Positions 9,480-19,137 of a stretch of DNA of 64,000 bases are shown here, piece after piece. Origin of the DNA: JBCCJA01 sp039045975 (GTDB taxonomy: Bacteria > Planctomycetota > Planctomycetia > Planctomycetales > Planctomycetaceae); contig JBCCJA010000005.1 of NCBI GenBank assembly GCA_039045975.1, forward strand, positions 50,421 through 114,420. The letters run 5' to 3'. Position numbers and translations under genes: made by a program. Below the pieces are notes generated by a model. It was not told where the DNA came from and did no database searches. It saw only the letters and a program-made list of their open reading frames with translations. Within the stretch, counting starts at the first letter, position 1. Each line of letters starts with the position of its first letter.

Positions 9480-12400
9480 ATGGCCGCATCCTCCCACACC
9501 CCCGCCACCGAATTCCTCGAGATGCCCAAAGTCAACGGCCGCTTTCTCGGCATCCTCGTCGTGACGTTCGCCGTGCTCGCCGGCGGCGTCTACGCGACGC
9601 ACACCTATCAGGTCGGCAGGCAGACGCGGCTGCTCCGCGAGCAGGCCGTCGCGGCCGCCGAACGTGACGACGCGGAAGACGCGATCGCGACGTACCGCCA
9701 GTACCTCGGCCTGGCGAAAGACGACCATGTCACCCGCGAAGAGTTCGGCGACTACATGCGTCGGATCGGGCAAATAAGAGAAGCCTATCGGCTCTACGAC
9801 CGCGCGGCGGCCGCCCGCGGCGACGATCTGGAGCTCGCGAAGAAGCTGACCGAGGTCGCCCTCGACTTGCAGCGGTTCGACGACGCACTCCGCGTCTCGC
9901 AGACGACGCTGCTCGCCGCCGAACCGGCCGACCCCGAGTCCCTCACGCTCGCCGCTCGCGCCCATCTCGGCCTGCGCGAGTTTGACGAAGCGGCCGAAAA
10001 GCTCCGGCAGGCCGTCGAATCGGGTCGGGCCGATGTCACAGCGAGCACGATCTACGCCCGCCTCACCGCCGCACGCGACGCCGACATCCCCGCCGGTCTG
10101 ACGACCCTCGACCGCCTCGTCGAAAGCTCGCCCGACGACGCGGAAGCACTCATCGCCCGCGGCCGCTACTCGCTCGACGTCGCCAGAGGCCGCATCGCGA
10201 CCTTCCTCGGGAACGATGACACCGCAAACGAGGACGACTCCGCGGAGACGGTCGTCGACGGCAGCGAAGACGCCGGCCCCGTCACCGAACGTGACGAGCC
10301 GATCCCCGTCGACCGCCGACAGGCCCTTGCCGCCGCGACCGCCGACGCGTTCCGGGCGATCTCGCTCGCCCCCGAGAACACCGACGCCATCCGGCTCGGC
10401 ATCGAAACGACGTTCCTGTCCGGCGACTACGCAAAGCTCCTCGAACTCACGACCCGGGCGATCGAGGCGTTCCCCGAAGACGTGATGTTCTACGAGTCAC
10501 GCGCCGAAGCGCTGCTCCGCACGGGTAAGACCGAAGAGGCCATCGCGACCCTCCGCAGCGGCATCGAGGCGACGTCCTCAACTTGGCGACTCCGCTGGAC
10601 CCTGACCACGTTGCTGATCGACGCCGGCCGGTTCGACGACGCCGAGCAGGAACTGCCCGAACTCGAACAAGCCGAGCCGCCCGACGCTTTGCTCGGCTAC
10701 GCCCGCGGCCGGATCGCGGCGAGCCGTGGAGAATGGCAGCGAGCGATCGACCTGCTCCAAGGCTGCCGCGACGGACTGATCAGGAACCGCCGCTACGCCG
10801 AATTGGCCGACTATCAGCTCGCCATCTGCTTTCGCGAACTCGGCGACGACGACAGGCGTATCGCGTCGCTCCGCCGCGTGTTGACGAACAACCCACTGGC
10901 GGTCTCCGCCCGTAAGGAGCTCGCGATCGCGTTCGTCGACGTCGGCCGGGCCGATCTGGCGTCCGACGAACTGACACTGGCGCTCGCGCTCGGCGGGAAC
11001 GACGCCCGGTCGTTATTGACGCTCGCGGCGTTCGAAATCGTCGACAACCTGCGACAAGACGAAGACGCCCGCCGCTGGGAGCGGGTCGATCAAATACTCA
11101 CCCAACTCGACCGCCTCGTGCGCGAAGGGATCCGTGCTGCCACGGAAGAAGGCCCGGACGCCGCCGGCGCCGTACCTGACGTCACGGCGGCCCGCAGGCT
11201 GCTCGCCGACGCGACGGTCCTCCGGGCCGAGGCCGTCTCGGCCAGGGGCCAGATCGAGGAAGCGCTCACATTGCTCGCGACAGCGACCGACGAGTGGCCC
11301 GAATCAGAAGAGCTCGCGATCCTCCGAGCGCTCTTCGAGAGCCGTGCCGGCAATCACGGAACGGCCGAAACGCTACTCACCGACATCGAAGCGAACTTCG
11401 AGGGCTCCGTCAGACTCCGTCATGCCCGAGCCGTCTGTCTGACCGAGCGGGCCGAACAAGACCGGGGGACTTTCCCGACGGCCGAAATCGTCGCGTTCGC
11501 CCGGCCGCCCGCGGAAGGAAACGAAACAACCGCCGCGGAGTCCGCCGCGGTCTTCTACCGCATTCTGTCTCGGGCAGGGGCGGCGGAAGCGGCCGTGGAC
11601 GCCGCCCGACGTGTCGCCGACGCGCGGCCGACCGACCTCACACCGCGGATGTTTCTGCTCGACCGTGCCGCGGAAGCGAACGACGCCGAGACACTCCACG
11701 CCCTCGCCGAGGAGATCCGCGAAATCAACGGCGACGGCGGCGAATACGAGTACGCCGCCGCCCTCGCCGACGTCGTCACGGCCCGACAGACCGCCGCGAG
11801 CGGCCGCCTGCCGGCAGAGGTCATGTCAGACGCCCAGGACCGCCTCGGCAGGGCGGCCCTGAAACGACCGCACTGGCACGCTATCCCCTCACTTTCGGCC
11901 CGACTGCATCAGGAAGCGGGCGACGCCGAGGCCGCCCTCGGCAGATTCGCCGAAGCGTTCGAACTCGGCGAGCGTGACCCGGAAGTCGTCGCCGAACTGC
12001 TCGTCATGCTCGAAGACCGCGGCCGCTATGCCGAGGCCGACGCCGTCGTCCGACGCCTCCGTTCGGACCGCGTGCCCGTCTCCGACGCGCTCAAACGCGT
12101 CGCGATCGAACGCAGCCCCCAACGGTCCGACTACGACCGGGCCGGGCGTCTGACCGGTCTCGGGGCCGTCGACACGGACGACGTCGGCGACCTCCTCTGG
12201 CTCGGGCACGTCCACGCGATCCTCGGCGACACCGTCGCCGCCGACGAAGCGTTCGCCGAGGCGCTGACGCGCGCCCCCGGCGACCGACGGACGCGGATCG
12301 GTCGGCTCCGCTTTTTGGCGGCCGCAGGCCGCACCGAAGAGGCCGAAGCCGCGCTCGAAGCCTGGGCCGCTCCGGGCGACGAGATCTTCACCGCCGAGGG

Positions 12401-13946
12401 ACATGCCGTCCTCGGACGGCCCGACCGCGCCGTCGAACTCGTCCTCAACACCGAACCGGACGGGCCCGATGACGTCACGCACGCCCTGCGGGTCTTGCGG
12501 GCCGCCGGGCGTACCGACGTCGTCGAGACATACCTGGTGAGACGGCTCAACGACGCCGTTCGACCGGCAATGCGGCGGAAGCTCCGACGCGAACTCGCGC
12601 TCAAAATCACGGAAGACGGAGACCCGACACGCGTCGTCCGCGCCCAGGGGCTGATCGAGGAGAACCAGATACCCGACGCCGACGGCGGCGTCCCACGCGA
12701 AGACATCCGCGCGAAGGCGATCGTCCTCGCCGGGTCGCCGGAAACCGGGGCCGAGGCCCTCCGGCTGATGAAACAGCTCATCGCGGACGGCTACGACCCG
12801 TCGGCGTCCGACCGGACGCTGATCGCGAGACTCGAACTCAAATACGGCGAGCGCGTAGAGGGCATCGACAAGACCCGCGGCCTGTTCGCCGCGGGCGTCC
12901 GGATCGATCCCGACGACGCGTTGGCCTACACCCGCGGGCTCGTCGACGGCGGCGAAATCGACGAGGCCCGACTCTGGATCGACCGCCTGTGGGAGGGCCC
13001 GGTCTCCGCGTCAAAACTCGCGAGGCTAGCCGCCGAGATCGAGTTCTACCTCGGCCGCCACGCGCCGCTGTGCACCGAGTTGGACACCGGCCTCGGCACC
13101 ATCGGTGAGCGACTCGAGCCCGACGCCCGTCTCGCCCTCTTGGCACGCTTCTCGGAAGCCTTAGAGCGGGACGACCGCAAAGAGATCGCCGGGTTTTACA
13201 AACAGGCCGGGCTGCGGGTCGGGGCGCGCCTGTGGACACGAGGCGGTGAATTCACGCCCGCGCAGGCCGAGATGCTGATCCGTGCCGGGCGACCGACCGA
13301 CGCCATCGACCAACTCGAACAGTCCGCCGAGAAGGTCGCGCCGACCGCCCTGCTGATCATCGTCGAGCGGATCCTGAACGCCCCCGGCGTTAGCGAAGAC
13401 GAGTTCGATCGGCTCGACCGGCTCATCGGCCGACTCGCCGAGAACCTCCCGCAAGGCGTGCAGGTCCCGCAGCTGTTCATCGCACGCGCGCAGATCGCCG
13501 ACCGGGCCGGCCGTTTCGACCGTGCGATCGAGTTTTACGAGGAGGCCGCCGTCCTCGACCCGGAGAACCCGGTCGTCGCCAACAACAGCGCCGTTCTCCT
13601 GGCCCTGTCGGGACGAAACCCCGGCCTCGCCAGCGTGCGGGCCGATAAAGCGATCTCGCTCGCCGGCCCGATCCCGGCCCTCCTCGACACGAAGGGCGTC
13701 GCGCTCATCGCCGCCGGGCGGCCGAAGGACGCGTTCCCCTACCTGCAACAGGTCGTCTCGACCGGCCAACTCCCGATCGGGGCCTTCCACCTCGCCTGGG
13801 CGTTGACCGACCTCAACGCGACGTCCGAGGCCCGGAAAGTCTTTGTCAAAGCGATCGAGGACGGCCTGACCGTCGACGACGCCCACATGCTCGAGCGGGA
13901 CAAGTTCGAAGAGCTCCGGAGCCTGCTCATCGAGGAGGAGCTGTAG
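9480..13946 (+). CDS. Very large TPR-repeat membrane-anchored protein
   Basis: 1488 residues. One hydrophobic segment near residues 22-42 (GILVVTFAVLAGGVYATH) would anchor it with the bulk outside the cytoplasm. The rest is alpha-helical with many TPR-like units, for example AIATYRQYLGLAKDD, AYRLYDRAAAA, AIATLRSGIEA and AIEFYEEAAVLDPENPVVANN near the C-terminus. A second ATG at 9522 (MPKVNGRF) could be the true start and gives a more conventional N-terminus; neither has a good ribosome-binding site. Large TPR proteins are regular partners of exosortase/exopolysaccharide loci (PrsT/PEP-TPR type); here it closes the operon. It may scaffold secretion or assembly, but no enzymatic domain is seen. 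Confidence 0.88.
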   Translation: MAASSHTPATEFLEMPKVNGRFLGILVVTFAVLAGGVYATHTYQVGRQTRLLREQAVAAAERDDAEDAIATYRQYLGLAKDDHVTREEFGDYMRRIGQIREAYRLYDRAAAARGDDLELAKKLTEVALDLQRFDDALRVSQTTLLAAEPADPESLTLAARAHLGLREFDEAAEKLRQAVESGRADVTASTIYARLTAARDADIPAGLTTLDRLVESSPDDAEALIARGRYSLDVARGRIATFLGNDDTANEDDSAETVVDGSEDAGPVTERDEPIPVDRRQALAAATADAFRAISLAPENTDAIRLGIETTFLSGDYAKLLELTTRAIEAFPEDVMFYESRAEALLRTGKTEEAIATLRSGIEATSSTWRLRWTLTTLLIDAGRFDDAEQELPELEQAEPPDALLGYARGRIAASRGEWQRAIDLLQGCRDGLIRNRRYAELADYQLAICFRELGDDDRRIASLRRVLTNNPLAVSARKELAIAFVDVGRADLASDELTLALALGGNDARSLLTLAAFEIVDNLRQDEDARRWERVDQILTQLDRLVREGIRAATEEGPDAAGAVPDVTAARRLLADATVLRAEAVSARGQIEEALTLLATATDEWPESEELAILRALFESRAGNHGTAETLLTDIEANFEGSVRLRHARAVCLTERAEQDRGTFPTAEIVAFARPPAEGNETTAAESAAVFYRILSRAGAAEAAVDAARRVADARPTDLTPRMFLLDRAAEANDAETLHALAEEIREINGDGGEYEYAAALADVVTARQTAASGRLPAEVMSDAQDRLGRAALKRPHWHAIPSLSARLHQEAGDAEAALGRFAEAFELGERDPEVVAELLVMLEDRGRYAEADAVVRRLRSDRVPVSDALKRVAIERSPQRSDYDRAGRLTGLGAVDTDDVGDLLWLGHVHAILGDTVAADEAFAEALTRAPGDRRTRIGRLRFLAAAGRTEEAEAALEAWAAPGDEIFTAEGHAVLGRPDRAVELVLNTEPDGPDDVTHALRVLRAAGRTDVVETYLVRRLNDAVRPAMRRKLRRELALKITEDGDPTRVVRAQGLIEENQIPDADGGVPREDIRAKAIVLAGSPETGAEALRLMKQLIADGYDPSASDRTLIARLELKYGERVEGIDKTRGLFAAGVRIDPDDALAYTRGLVDGGEIDEARLWIDRLWEGPVSASKLARLAAEIEFYLGRHAPLCTELDTGLGTIGERLEPDARLALLARFSEALERDDRKEIAGFYKQAGLRVGARLWTRGGEFTPAQAEMLIRAGRPTDAIDQLEQSAEKVAPTALLIIVERILNAPGVSEDEFDRLDRLIGRLAENLPQGVQVPQLFIARAQIADRAGRFDRAIEFYEEAAVLDPENPVVANNSAVLLALSGRNPGLASVRADKAISLAGPIPALLDTKGVALIAAGRPKDAFPYLQQVVSTGQLPIGAFHLAWALTDLNATSEARKVFVKAIEDGLTVDDAHMLERDKFEELRSLLIEEEL

Positions 13947-13948
13947 CA

Positions 13949-13970
13949 GGCCGCCTTGATCGAAGCGGCC
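13949..13970. terminator. Inverted repeat between convergent genes
   Basis: GGCCGC (13949-13954) and GCGGCC (13965-13970) form a perfect 6-bp stem with a 10-base loop, lying exactly in the 25-base space between the stops of the TPR gene and recQ. A bidirectional terminator role is inferred from position; there is no T-run on either side. Confidence 0.4.
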
Positions 13971-13971
13971 C

Positions 13972-16173
13972 TTACGCCTCGCCGTTCCGCCGACAGGCGA
14001 GGACGATCTTGATCGACTCGTAATCGACCGTGCCGTTCAGGCGGTCGAAGATCGGCCGCAGCCGGCCCGCCCCGACCTCCGCGACAGCCTCGTCGACGAG
14101 GCCGACCGTCGTCGCGTCGACCCACGTCGTCGGGTCGTCGACGCGTTCCTCCGCGATGAACGCGTCGAGGTATTTCGACACCGTCCCCGGCTTCTTGCCG
14201 ACCCGCCGGCAGACCTCCTCCAGCGGCAGCCCCTCGCGGAACAGCGGGAACGCCGCGACCGCACCCGCCGACGGGCCGCGGGCGGAACTTAGACTTTCGG
14301 CCTCCTCGGGCGAGACGACCGCTTCGGTCGGCCCGAGGTCGGTCGACAGTTCCCGTTCGGCGCAGACCTCACGAATCAATTCGCGGAACGCGTCGCCGTG
14401 GTCGGCCAGTTTCTTCGGCCCGACGCCTTTGACGGCGATCATGCCCTCCGGCGTCGTCGGCCGCAGGCGGGAAAATTCGCGGAGCGTCACGTCGCCGAAG
14501 ACGACGTAAGGCGGCACGCCCCGTTCCTTCGCGATCCCGGCCCGCAGGTCACGCAGCTTCTCGAACAGGCCGCGGTCGACGCCCTCCCAGCTCTCGACGG
14601 CGGCGGCCGAGCGGGTCGCGGCCGTCTCTTTATCCGCCGGCTTCAGCAGCTTCGGCGTCGCCTCGCCCTTGAGCAGCATCCGCCCCGCGTCGGTGACGTG
14701 CAGCACGTTGTACTCGCCCGTCCGGCCGAGATAGCCCTGGCCGACCAACTGCTCGACCCAGCCCCGCACGACCTTTTGCGAGAACTCATCGAGCAGCCCG
14801 TACGTCGACAGGTTGTCGTGCCCCGCGTCGAGCAGCTTCTGCTCCTTCGAACCCGTCAGCACCGACACGGCCACGCCCGCCCCGTACCGGCCCTGACCGA
14901 GCCGGGCGACGCAGCTGACGATCTTCTGCCCGAGCACGAGCGGCTCGTCGACGAGTTCGACCTCGTCGAGGCAGACGTCGCACGCGTCGCAAGAGTCCTG
15001 ATCGAGCGTCTGCCCGAAGTAATTCACCAGCGCCTGATGCCGGCATGTCGCCGAGGCACAAAAGTCGGCCATCGCGTCGAGCGAGTTCTCCGCCCCCGCG
15101 GCCGCCTCCTCCGACCCCATCAGACGCTTCCACTGCGTCACGTCGCCCGGCGAATAGAGCAGCACGCACTCGGCCTCGAGCCCGTCGCGGCCGGCCCGGC
15201 CCGACTCTTGCTGATAGTGCTCGAGTGACTTCGGCATCCCGGCGTGGACGACGAACCGCACGTCAGGCTTGTCGATCCCCATCCCGAACGCGACCGTCGC
15301 GACGATCACATCGACGTCGTCTTTTAAGAACCGTTCTTGATGGACGGCCCGTTCTTCGGCCGACATCCCGGCGTGGTAGGGCAGGGCCTTAACGCCGACC
15401 GCGGCGAGCGCCGCGGCCGTCTCGTCGACCTTCTTACGGCTGATGCAGTAGACGATGCCCGACTCGTGGGCGTGGCGATTGATCACCTCGCGGATCTGAC
15501 TCAACCCGCCGCCCGCTCCGCGTCTTAAAACCCGATAACTCAAATTCGGTCGGTCGAAGTTCCCGACCAACAATTCCGGCTCGACGAGCCCCAACTGGTC
15601 GGCGATGTCGTTCCGCACGAGCTCCGTCGCCGTCGCCGTGAAGGCGTGCACGCCGACGCCGGGTAGCTTCTCCTTGAGCACGCGTAGTTGGCGGTACTCG
15701 GGCCGGAAGTCGTGGCCCCACTGGCTGACGCAGTGCGCCTCGTCGATCGCGAACAGGCTCGGCGGCTCCTTCAGGAACCGCGTCAGCAGCGACGTCCCGA
15801 GCAGCCGCTCCGGCGCGACGTACAACAACTTCAGCGTCCCGTCGTCCATCGCCCGCAGCGTCTGGTCCCGCTCGGCCGGGTCGACCGCCGAGTTCAGACA
15901 CCCCGCCTCGACCCCGCCCGCCTGCAGCGTGTCGACCTGGTCCTTCATCAGCGAGATCAACGGCGAAACGACGACCGCCATCCCGTCCTTACAGACCGCC
16001 GGCACCTGATAACACAGCGACTTCCCGCCCCCGGTCGGCAAGATCGTGACCGAATCGCGGTCGGCGAGCACGTGCGACATCGCCTCCCGCTGCAGCGGCC
16101 GGAAACCGTCGTAGCCCCAGTATTTCTGCAGGGCGTCGAGCAGCGGGTCGGCGGCGGGCGGGGCGGCAGTCAT
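13972..16173 (-). CDS. recQ: ATP-dependent DNA helicase RecQ
   Basis: 733 residues from the ATG at 16173; an AAGGA site lies 8 bases upstream, and residues before it in the longer frame are not RecQ-like. The helicase core shows the Q-motif region (YGYDGFRPLQ-like), Walker A TGGGKS, DEAH box (IDEAHCVSQWGHDF) and motif VI QESGRAGRDG. The RQC zinc region (CRHQ, CDACDVC) and winged helix follow, then an HRDC domain (about 520-600, KGVGPKKLADHGDAF) and a C-terminal HTH-like segment (LEEVCRRVGKKPGTVSKYL). This order matches RecQ proteins with the extra C-terminal helix-turn-helix domain. It unwinds 3'-5' in recombination and fork repair. Divergent from the lipase gene, 142 bases between starts. 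Confidence 0.96.
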   Translation of the reverse strand: MTAAPPAADPLLDALQKYWGYDGFRPLQREAMSHVLADRDSVTILPTGGGKSLCYQVPAVCKDGMAVVVSPLISLMKDQVDTLQAGGVEAGCLNSAVDPAERDQTLRAMDDGTLKLLYVAPERLLGTSLLTRFLKEPPSLFAIDEAHCVSQWGHDFRPEYRQLRVLKEKLPGVGVHAFTATATELVRNDIADQLGLVEPELLVGNFDRPNLSYRVLRRGAGGGLSQIREVINRHAHESGIVYCISRKKVDETAAALAAVGVKALPYHAGMSAEERAVHQERFLKDDVDVIVATVAFGMGIDKPDVRFVVHAGMPKSLEHYQQESGRAGRDGLEAECVLLYSPGDVTQWKRLMGSEEAAAGAENSLDAMADFCASATCRHQALVNYFGQTLDQDSCDACDVCLDEVELVDEPLVLGQKIVSCVARLGQGRYGAGVAVSVLTGSKEQKLLDAGHDNLSTYGLLDEFSQKVVRGWVEQLVGQGYLGRTGEYNVLHVTDAGRMLLKGEATPKLLKPADKETAATRSAAAVESWEGVDRGLFEKLRDLRAGIAKERGVPPYVVFGDVTLREFSRLRPTTPEGMIAVKGVGPKKLADHGDAFRELIREVCAERELSTDLGPTEAVVSPEEAESLSSARGPSAGAVAAFPLFREGLPLEEVCRRVGKKPGTVSKYLDAFIAEERVDDPTTWVDATTVGLVDEAVAEVGAGRLRPIFDRLNGTVDYESIKIVLACRRNGEA

Positions 16174-16315
16174 AGGGGCATCCTTGGCGGACCGGAGCAG
16201 AACCGCCAGAGAGTTCCCGCACGGGGCACACCCCCTTTCCGGACGATCGCGCTGACGCCGGCCGGGCCGATGAACTACCGAACGCCGGCCCGCGTCCCGG
16301 CGAACCGCATCGGTC

Positions 16316-17803
16316 ATGAAATTCTCGTCGTTTCTGTTCGTGCTGACCGCCGCCGCCGCGGCTTCCGCTCAAAGCGAGGAACGCACTCACCCGGTCACAA
16401 GCCGGCTCGAGCGTGCGGTCAAACGCGTCGCCACGGCCATCGACCCGCGGACTGACGACCGCACCAACGGCACGATCGGCCTCGAAGCGATCTACGGCCG
16501 GGCCGCCCGGTTCGACGACGGGAGCCGTAACCCGGTGATCGTCATCCCGGGTATCCTCGGGTCGAAGCTCGTCGACGGCGACGGCGGACGGGTCGTGTGG
16601 GGGGCGGTCGGGTGGGACGCGGTCGACCCGCAAGACCCCGCCGGGGCCCGGCTGATCGGGCACCCGCTCGGGCCCGGCGTGCCGCTGTCGCGGCTGCGAG
16701 ACCGGGTCGTCGCGGCGGCACCGCTGGAGCGGGTCGACGTGAACCTGCTCGGCGTGCCTTTCCACGTCCACGCCTACGGCATGATCCTGCAGACGCTCGG
16801 CACGGGCGGGTACCGCGACGAGAGCATCCCGACGCAGGTCGACTACGGCGACGAACACTTCAGCTGCTTCACGTTTTTCTACGACTGGCGCCGCGACAAC
16901 GCGGAGACGGCCGCCGGCCTCGCCCGCTTCATTGAGAGCCGGGCCGCGTACGTCCGTCGCATCCGCCGCGCACGCTTCGGCGTCGACACGCCGGTGCGGT
17001 TCGACGTCGTCGCCCATTCGATGGGCGGCCTCGTCGCGCGGCAGTACCTGCGGTACGGCGGCGGGCAGGCGATTCCTGGCGAGCCCGTGCCGTTCGCCGG
17101 GGCGGGGCGGATCGAACGGCTGATCCTCGTCGCGCCGCCGAACGCCGGGTCGACACTCGCGGTCGACCAACTCGTCAACGGCTACCGGGCCGCGCCCCTG
17201 TTCCCGAAATATGAGGCCGGCCTGCTCGCGACGATGCCGTCGATCTATCAGCTTCTCCCGCGGCCGCGGCACGAGGCCGTCATCGACGCCGACGGTAGAT
17301 CGCTCGACCTGTACAACGTTGGAACCTGGGACCGCCTCGGCTGGGGTCTGCTCGACCCGCAGCAGACCGGCACGCTGGCGAAGCTGCTGCCGGGTCACCC
17401 GCCGGCCGACCGACGCGTCCTCGCGCGGGAGCATCTGGCGAAATGCCTCGGGGCGGCGAAGCGGTTCCACGACGGGCTCGACGTCCCCGCGTCGCCGCCC
17501 GACGGCACGTCGATCCATCTGATCGTCGGTGACAACATCCCGACCGTCGGGAAGCTCGCCGTCGACCGGCGGACCGGACGGCCGGGGCCGGTCCGCATGG
17601 ACCCGGGCGACAACACCGTCACGCGGCCGAGTGCCCTGCTCGACGAGAGGGCCGACCCGTCGGTGCCGTGGCGGCCGACGTACGTCAGCCCGGTCCGCTT
17701 CGACGGCGTGACGTTCCTTGCGGGCGACCACCTCGGCATCACGTCGTCGCCGGCCTTCTCGAACAACGTCCTGCACCTGCTGCTGGAACGGCCGCGGGAC
17801 TGA
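16316..17803 (+). CDS. Secreted LCAT-family alpha/beta hydrolase (lipase/acyltransferase-like)
   Basis: 495 residues with a signal peptide (FSSFLFVLTAAAAASAQ). The LCAT/PDAT family start of the fold is clear as NPVIVIPGILGSKL, followed by FFYDWRRD and the nucleophile elbow VAHSMGG with Ser235. APPNAGS after the elbow also fits this family. The Asp and His of the triad are probably in the C-terminal third (GDNTVT; AGDHLGI), as in LCAT-like enzymes. It could hydrolyse or transfer acyl chains from lipids in the periplasm or outside the cell; substrate unknown. It is a lone gene diverging from recQ and followed by an intergenic REP-like repeat pair. Confidence 0.85.
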   Translation: MKFSSFLFVLTAAAAASAQSEERTHPVTSRLERAVKRVATAIDPRTDDRTNGTIGLEAIYGRAARFDDGSRNPVIVIPGILGSKLVDGDGGRVVWGAVGWDAVDPQDPAGARLIGHPLGPGVPLSRLRDRVVAAAPLERVDVNLLGVPFHVHAYGMILQTLGTGGYRDESIPTQVDYGDEHFSCFTFFYDWRRDNAETAAGLARFIESRAAYVRRIRRARFGVDTPVRFDVVAHSMGGLVARQYLRYGGGQAIPGEPVPFAGAGRIERLILVAPPNAGSTLAVDQLVNGYRAAPLFPKYEAGLLATMPSIYQLLPRPRHEAVIDADGRSLDLYNVGTWDRLGWGLLDPQQTGTLAKLLPGHPPADRRVLAREHLAKCLGAAKRFHDGLDVPASPPDGTSIHLIVGDNIPTVGKLAVDRRTGRPGPVRMDPGDNTVTRPSALLDERADPSVPWRPTYVSPVRFDGVTFLAGDHLGITSSPAFSNNVLHLLLERPRD

Positions 17804-17825
17804 TTCGTCCGAGCTCGACACCCGT

Positions 17826-17874
17826 CCTTCTCTCCGCGGGGAGAAGGTGGCCCGTGAGGGCCGGATGAGGGGGC
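17826..17874. repeat. REP-like palindromic unit, left copy
   Basis: A hairpin-forming unit: arms CCTTCTC and GAGAAGG (17826-17832, 17841-17847) around TCCGCGGG, then a tail with GTGAGGGCCGGATGAGGGGG. It pairs with an inverted, related copy at 17969-18012. The wording resembles the GGGGAGAGGG/CCCTCACCC intergenic repeats found in many bacteria. Confidence 0.6.
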
Positions 17875-17968
17875 TCTCGGCCGCACCACGAGCGACCGCG
17901 GTGGTCACGATCACGCGAGAAACAGCCGCAAAAAGTCATCCCGGCTGTCGCTCCGGACGCCGCCACGG

Positions 17969-18012
17969 CCCCCTCACCCCGGCCCTCTCCACCGACGCGG
18001 GGGAGAGGGGGA
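17969..18012. repeat. REP-like palindromic unit, right (inverted) copy
   Basis: CCCCCTCACCCCGGCCCTCTCC is followed by a short loop and GGGGGAGAGGG, giving a stem of CCCTCTCC with GGGGAGAGGG (17983-18010). Read on the minus strand it has the same tail order (GAGAGGG-CCGG-TGAGGGGG) as the left copy, so the two units form an inverted doublet, the REPIN arrangement. It lies just beyond the stop of the first LuxR-type gene. Confidence 0.6.
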
Positions 18013-18024
18013 TCGAACAGGACG

Positions 18025-18564
18025 TCACACGATCCCTTCTCGGACCGCCTTCGCGACGGCGCCGACCCAGCCGCTCGCGCCGAGTTTCTGACAGATCGTC
18101 TCGCGATGCGTCGCGACGGCGGCGACGGAGATTTTAATCGCGGCGGCGATTTCGGCGTCGGTCTTGTCGTCGGCCGCGAGGGCCAAGATTTTGACCTCCC
18201 GCGAGGTCAGCCGCGGGGAGGCCTCGTCCGCGTCGTCGTCGACCTCGGTCGAGAGGACGACCGCGCTGACCTGCGTCGGCGGGAAGCGGAACAGGTCGAC
18301 GTGCAGCGTCGTCCCGCCGTAGGCGTTCGAGCGGTACACGACCTCTTCGCGGCGGCCACTGACCAACGCACGGGCGTACGCGGCGATCAGCTTCCGGCGG
18401 TCGTCGTCGCTGACGGCCGAGAACCCGAGCGGCTTCCCGGTCATGTACTGGTAGCGGTCGTCGGTCGCCTCGAACGGGAGGATGTGGGCGAGCGTGCCGT
18501 CCTCGCCGATCAGCGTGATCGAATGCCGCGACAGGTCGGGCGTTCCGGACGGGCGAGCCGACAT
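18025..18564 (-). CDS. PAS-like/LuxR-type regulator, paralogue A
   Basis: 179 residues from an ATG at 18564 with GAGGGA about 8 bases upstream. Residues about 15-110 form a PAS-like sensor-type region (SITLIGEDGTLAHILPFEA ... HVDLFRFPP), and residues 118-177 a GerE/LuxR helix-turn-helix (LTSREVKILALAADDKTDAEI, then VAAVATHRETICQKLGA). It is last of three tandem paralogues in the same orientation, with the same domain order and shared motifs: a DRRKLIAAYARALV-like stretch and FRFPP. Likely a cytoplasmic DNA-binding regulator responding to a small signal through the PAS-like region. The ligand is unknown. The HTH here is more divergent than in the other two. Confidence 0.8.
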   Translation of the reverse strand: MSARPSGTPDLSRHSITLIGEDGTLAHILPFEATDDRYQYMTGKPLGFSAVSDDDRRKLIAAYARALVSGRREEVVYRSNAYGGTTLHVDLFRFPPTQVSAVVLSTEVDDDADEASPRLTSREVKILALAADDKTDAEIAAAIKISVAAVATHRETICQKLGASGWVGAVAKAVREGIV

Positions 18565-18586
18565 CGTGTCCGTCCCTCGTTCTATC

Positions 18587-19123
18587 TCAGACCCAGCCGG
18601 CGCGGACGGCGACGGCGACGGCCGCCGGCCAGTGGCCGACGCCGAGTTTGCTGCGGACGTTCTGCTTGTGTCGCGCGACGGTGCCCTTCGCGATGTCGAG
18701 CTGTTCCGCGATCTCGGCGTCGGCGGCGTCGGCGGCGGAGAGCCGCAGGACGCGGAGTTCCTGCTCCGTCAGCGGGCAGCGGTCGCGCTGTTTCAGTTCG
18801 GTCACAAGCGTCATCGCCGCGATCTCGGCGGGCGGGAACCGCAGGATCTCGATCCACAACGTCCCGCCGCCGCCCGCCTTGGTTTTGTAATGGCAGCCGG
18901 TCCGCCCGCCGGTGACGAGCGCGTCGCCGTAGGCGATCATCAGGCGGTCACGGTCGGCGTCGGTGGCGGCCATTTCGCCGAGCGAGATCCCGACGGCCTC
19001 GTCGGCCCGGTGGTCGGCGGGGTCGACGGGGAAGATCGCGGCCGTCTTGCCGTCACGGCCGACGAGCCCGACCCAGTCGACGGTCGGCCCGCCCGCTTCG
19101 CGTCGCTGCGGTTCGGTCGACAT
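18587..19123 (-). CDS. PAS-like/LuxR-type regulator, paralogue B
   Basis: 178 residues from the ATG at 19123, which follows AAAGGCGG; a longer upstream frame overlaps paralogue C out of frame and is rejected. PAS-like N-terminus (VDWVGLVGRDGKTAAIFPVD ... WIEILRFPPAEIAAM), then a LuxR-type HTH (LTEQELRVLRLSAADAADAEI, IAKGTVARHKQNVRSKLGV). HTH wording is very close to paralogue C (IAKPTVSRHKQNIRAKLGV), so B and C are probably the more recent duplicates. It lies 22 bases upstream of paralogue A and 14 bases downstream of C, so the three are very likely one transcript. Function of the set is unknown. Confidence 0.8.
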   Translation of the reverse strand: MSTEPQRREAGGPTVDWVGLVGRDGKTAAIFPVDPADHRADEAVGISLGEMAATDADRDRLMIAYGDALVTGGRTGCHYKTKAGGGGTLWIEILRFPPAEIAAMTLVTELKQRDRCPLTEQELRVLRLSAADAADAEIAEQLDIAKGTVARHKQNVRSKLGVGHWPAAVAVAVRAGWV

Positions 19124-19137
19124 GACGCAGCCGCCTT

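Noticed and set aside
15989..17914. Very long open frame (641 codons) on the minus strand overlapping recQ and the LCAT-type gene
   Set aside because: It lies antisense to genes with clear family motifs, and its translation is dominated by Arg/Pro/Asp low-complexity runs typical of GC-rich shadow frames.
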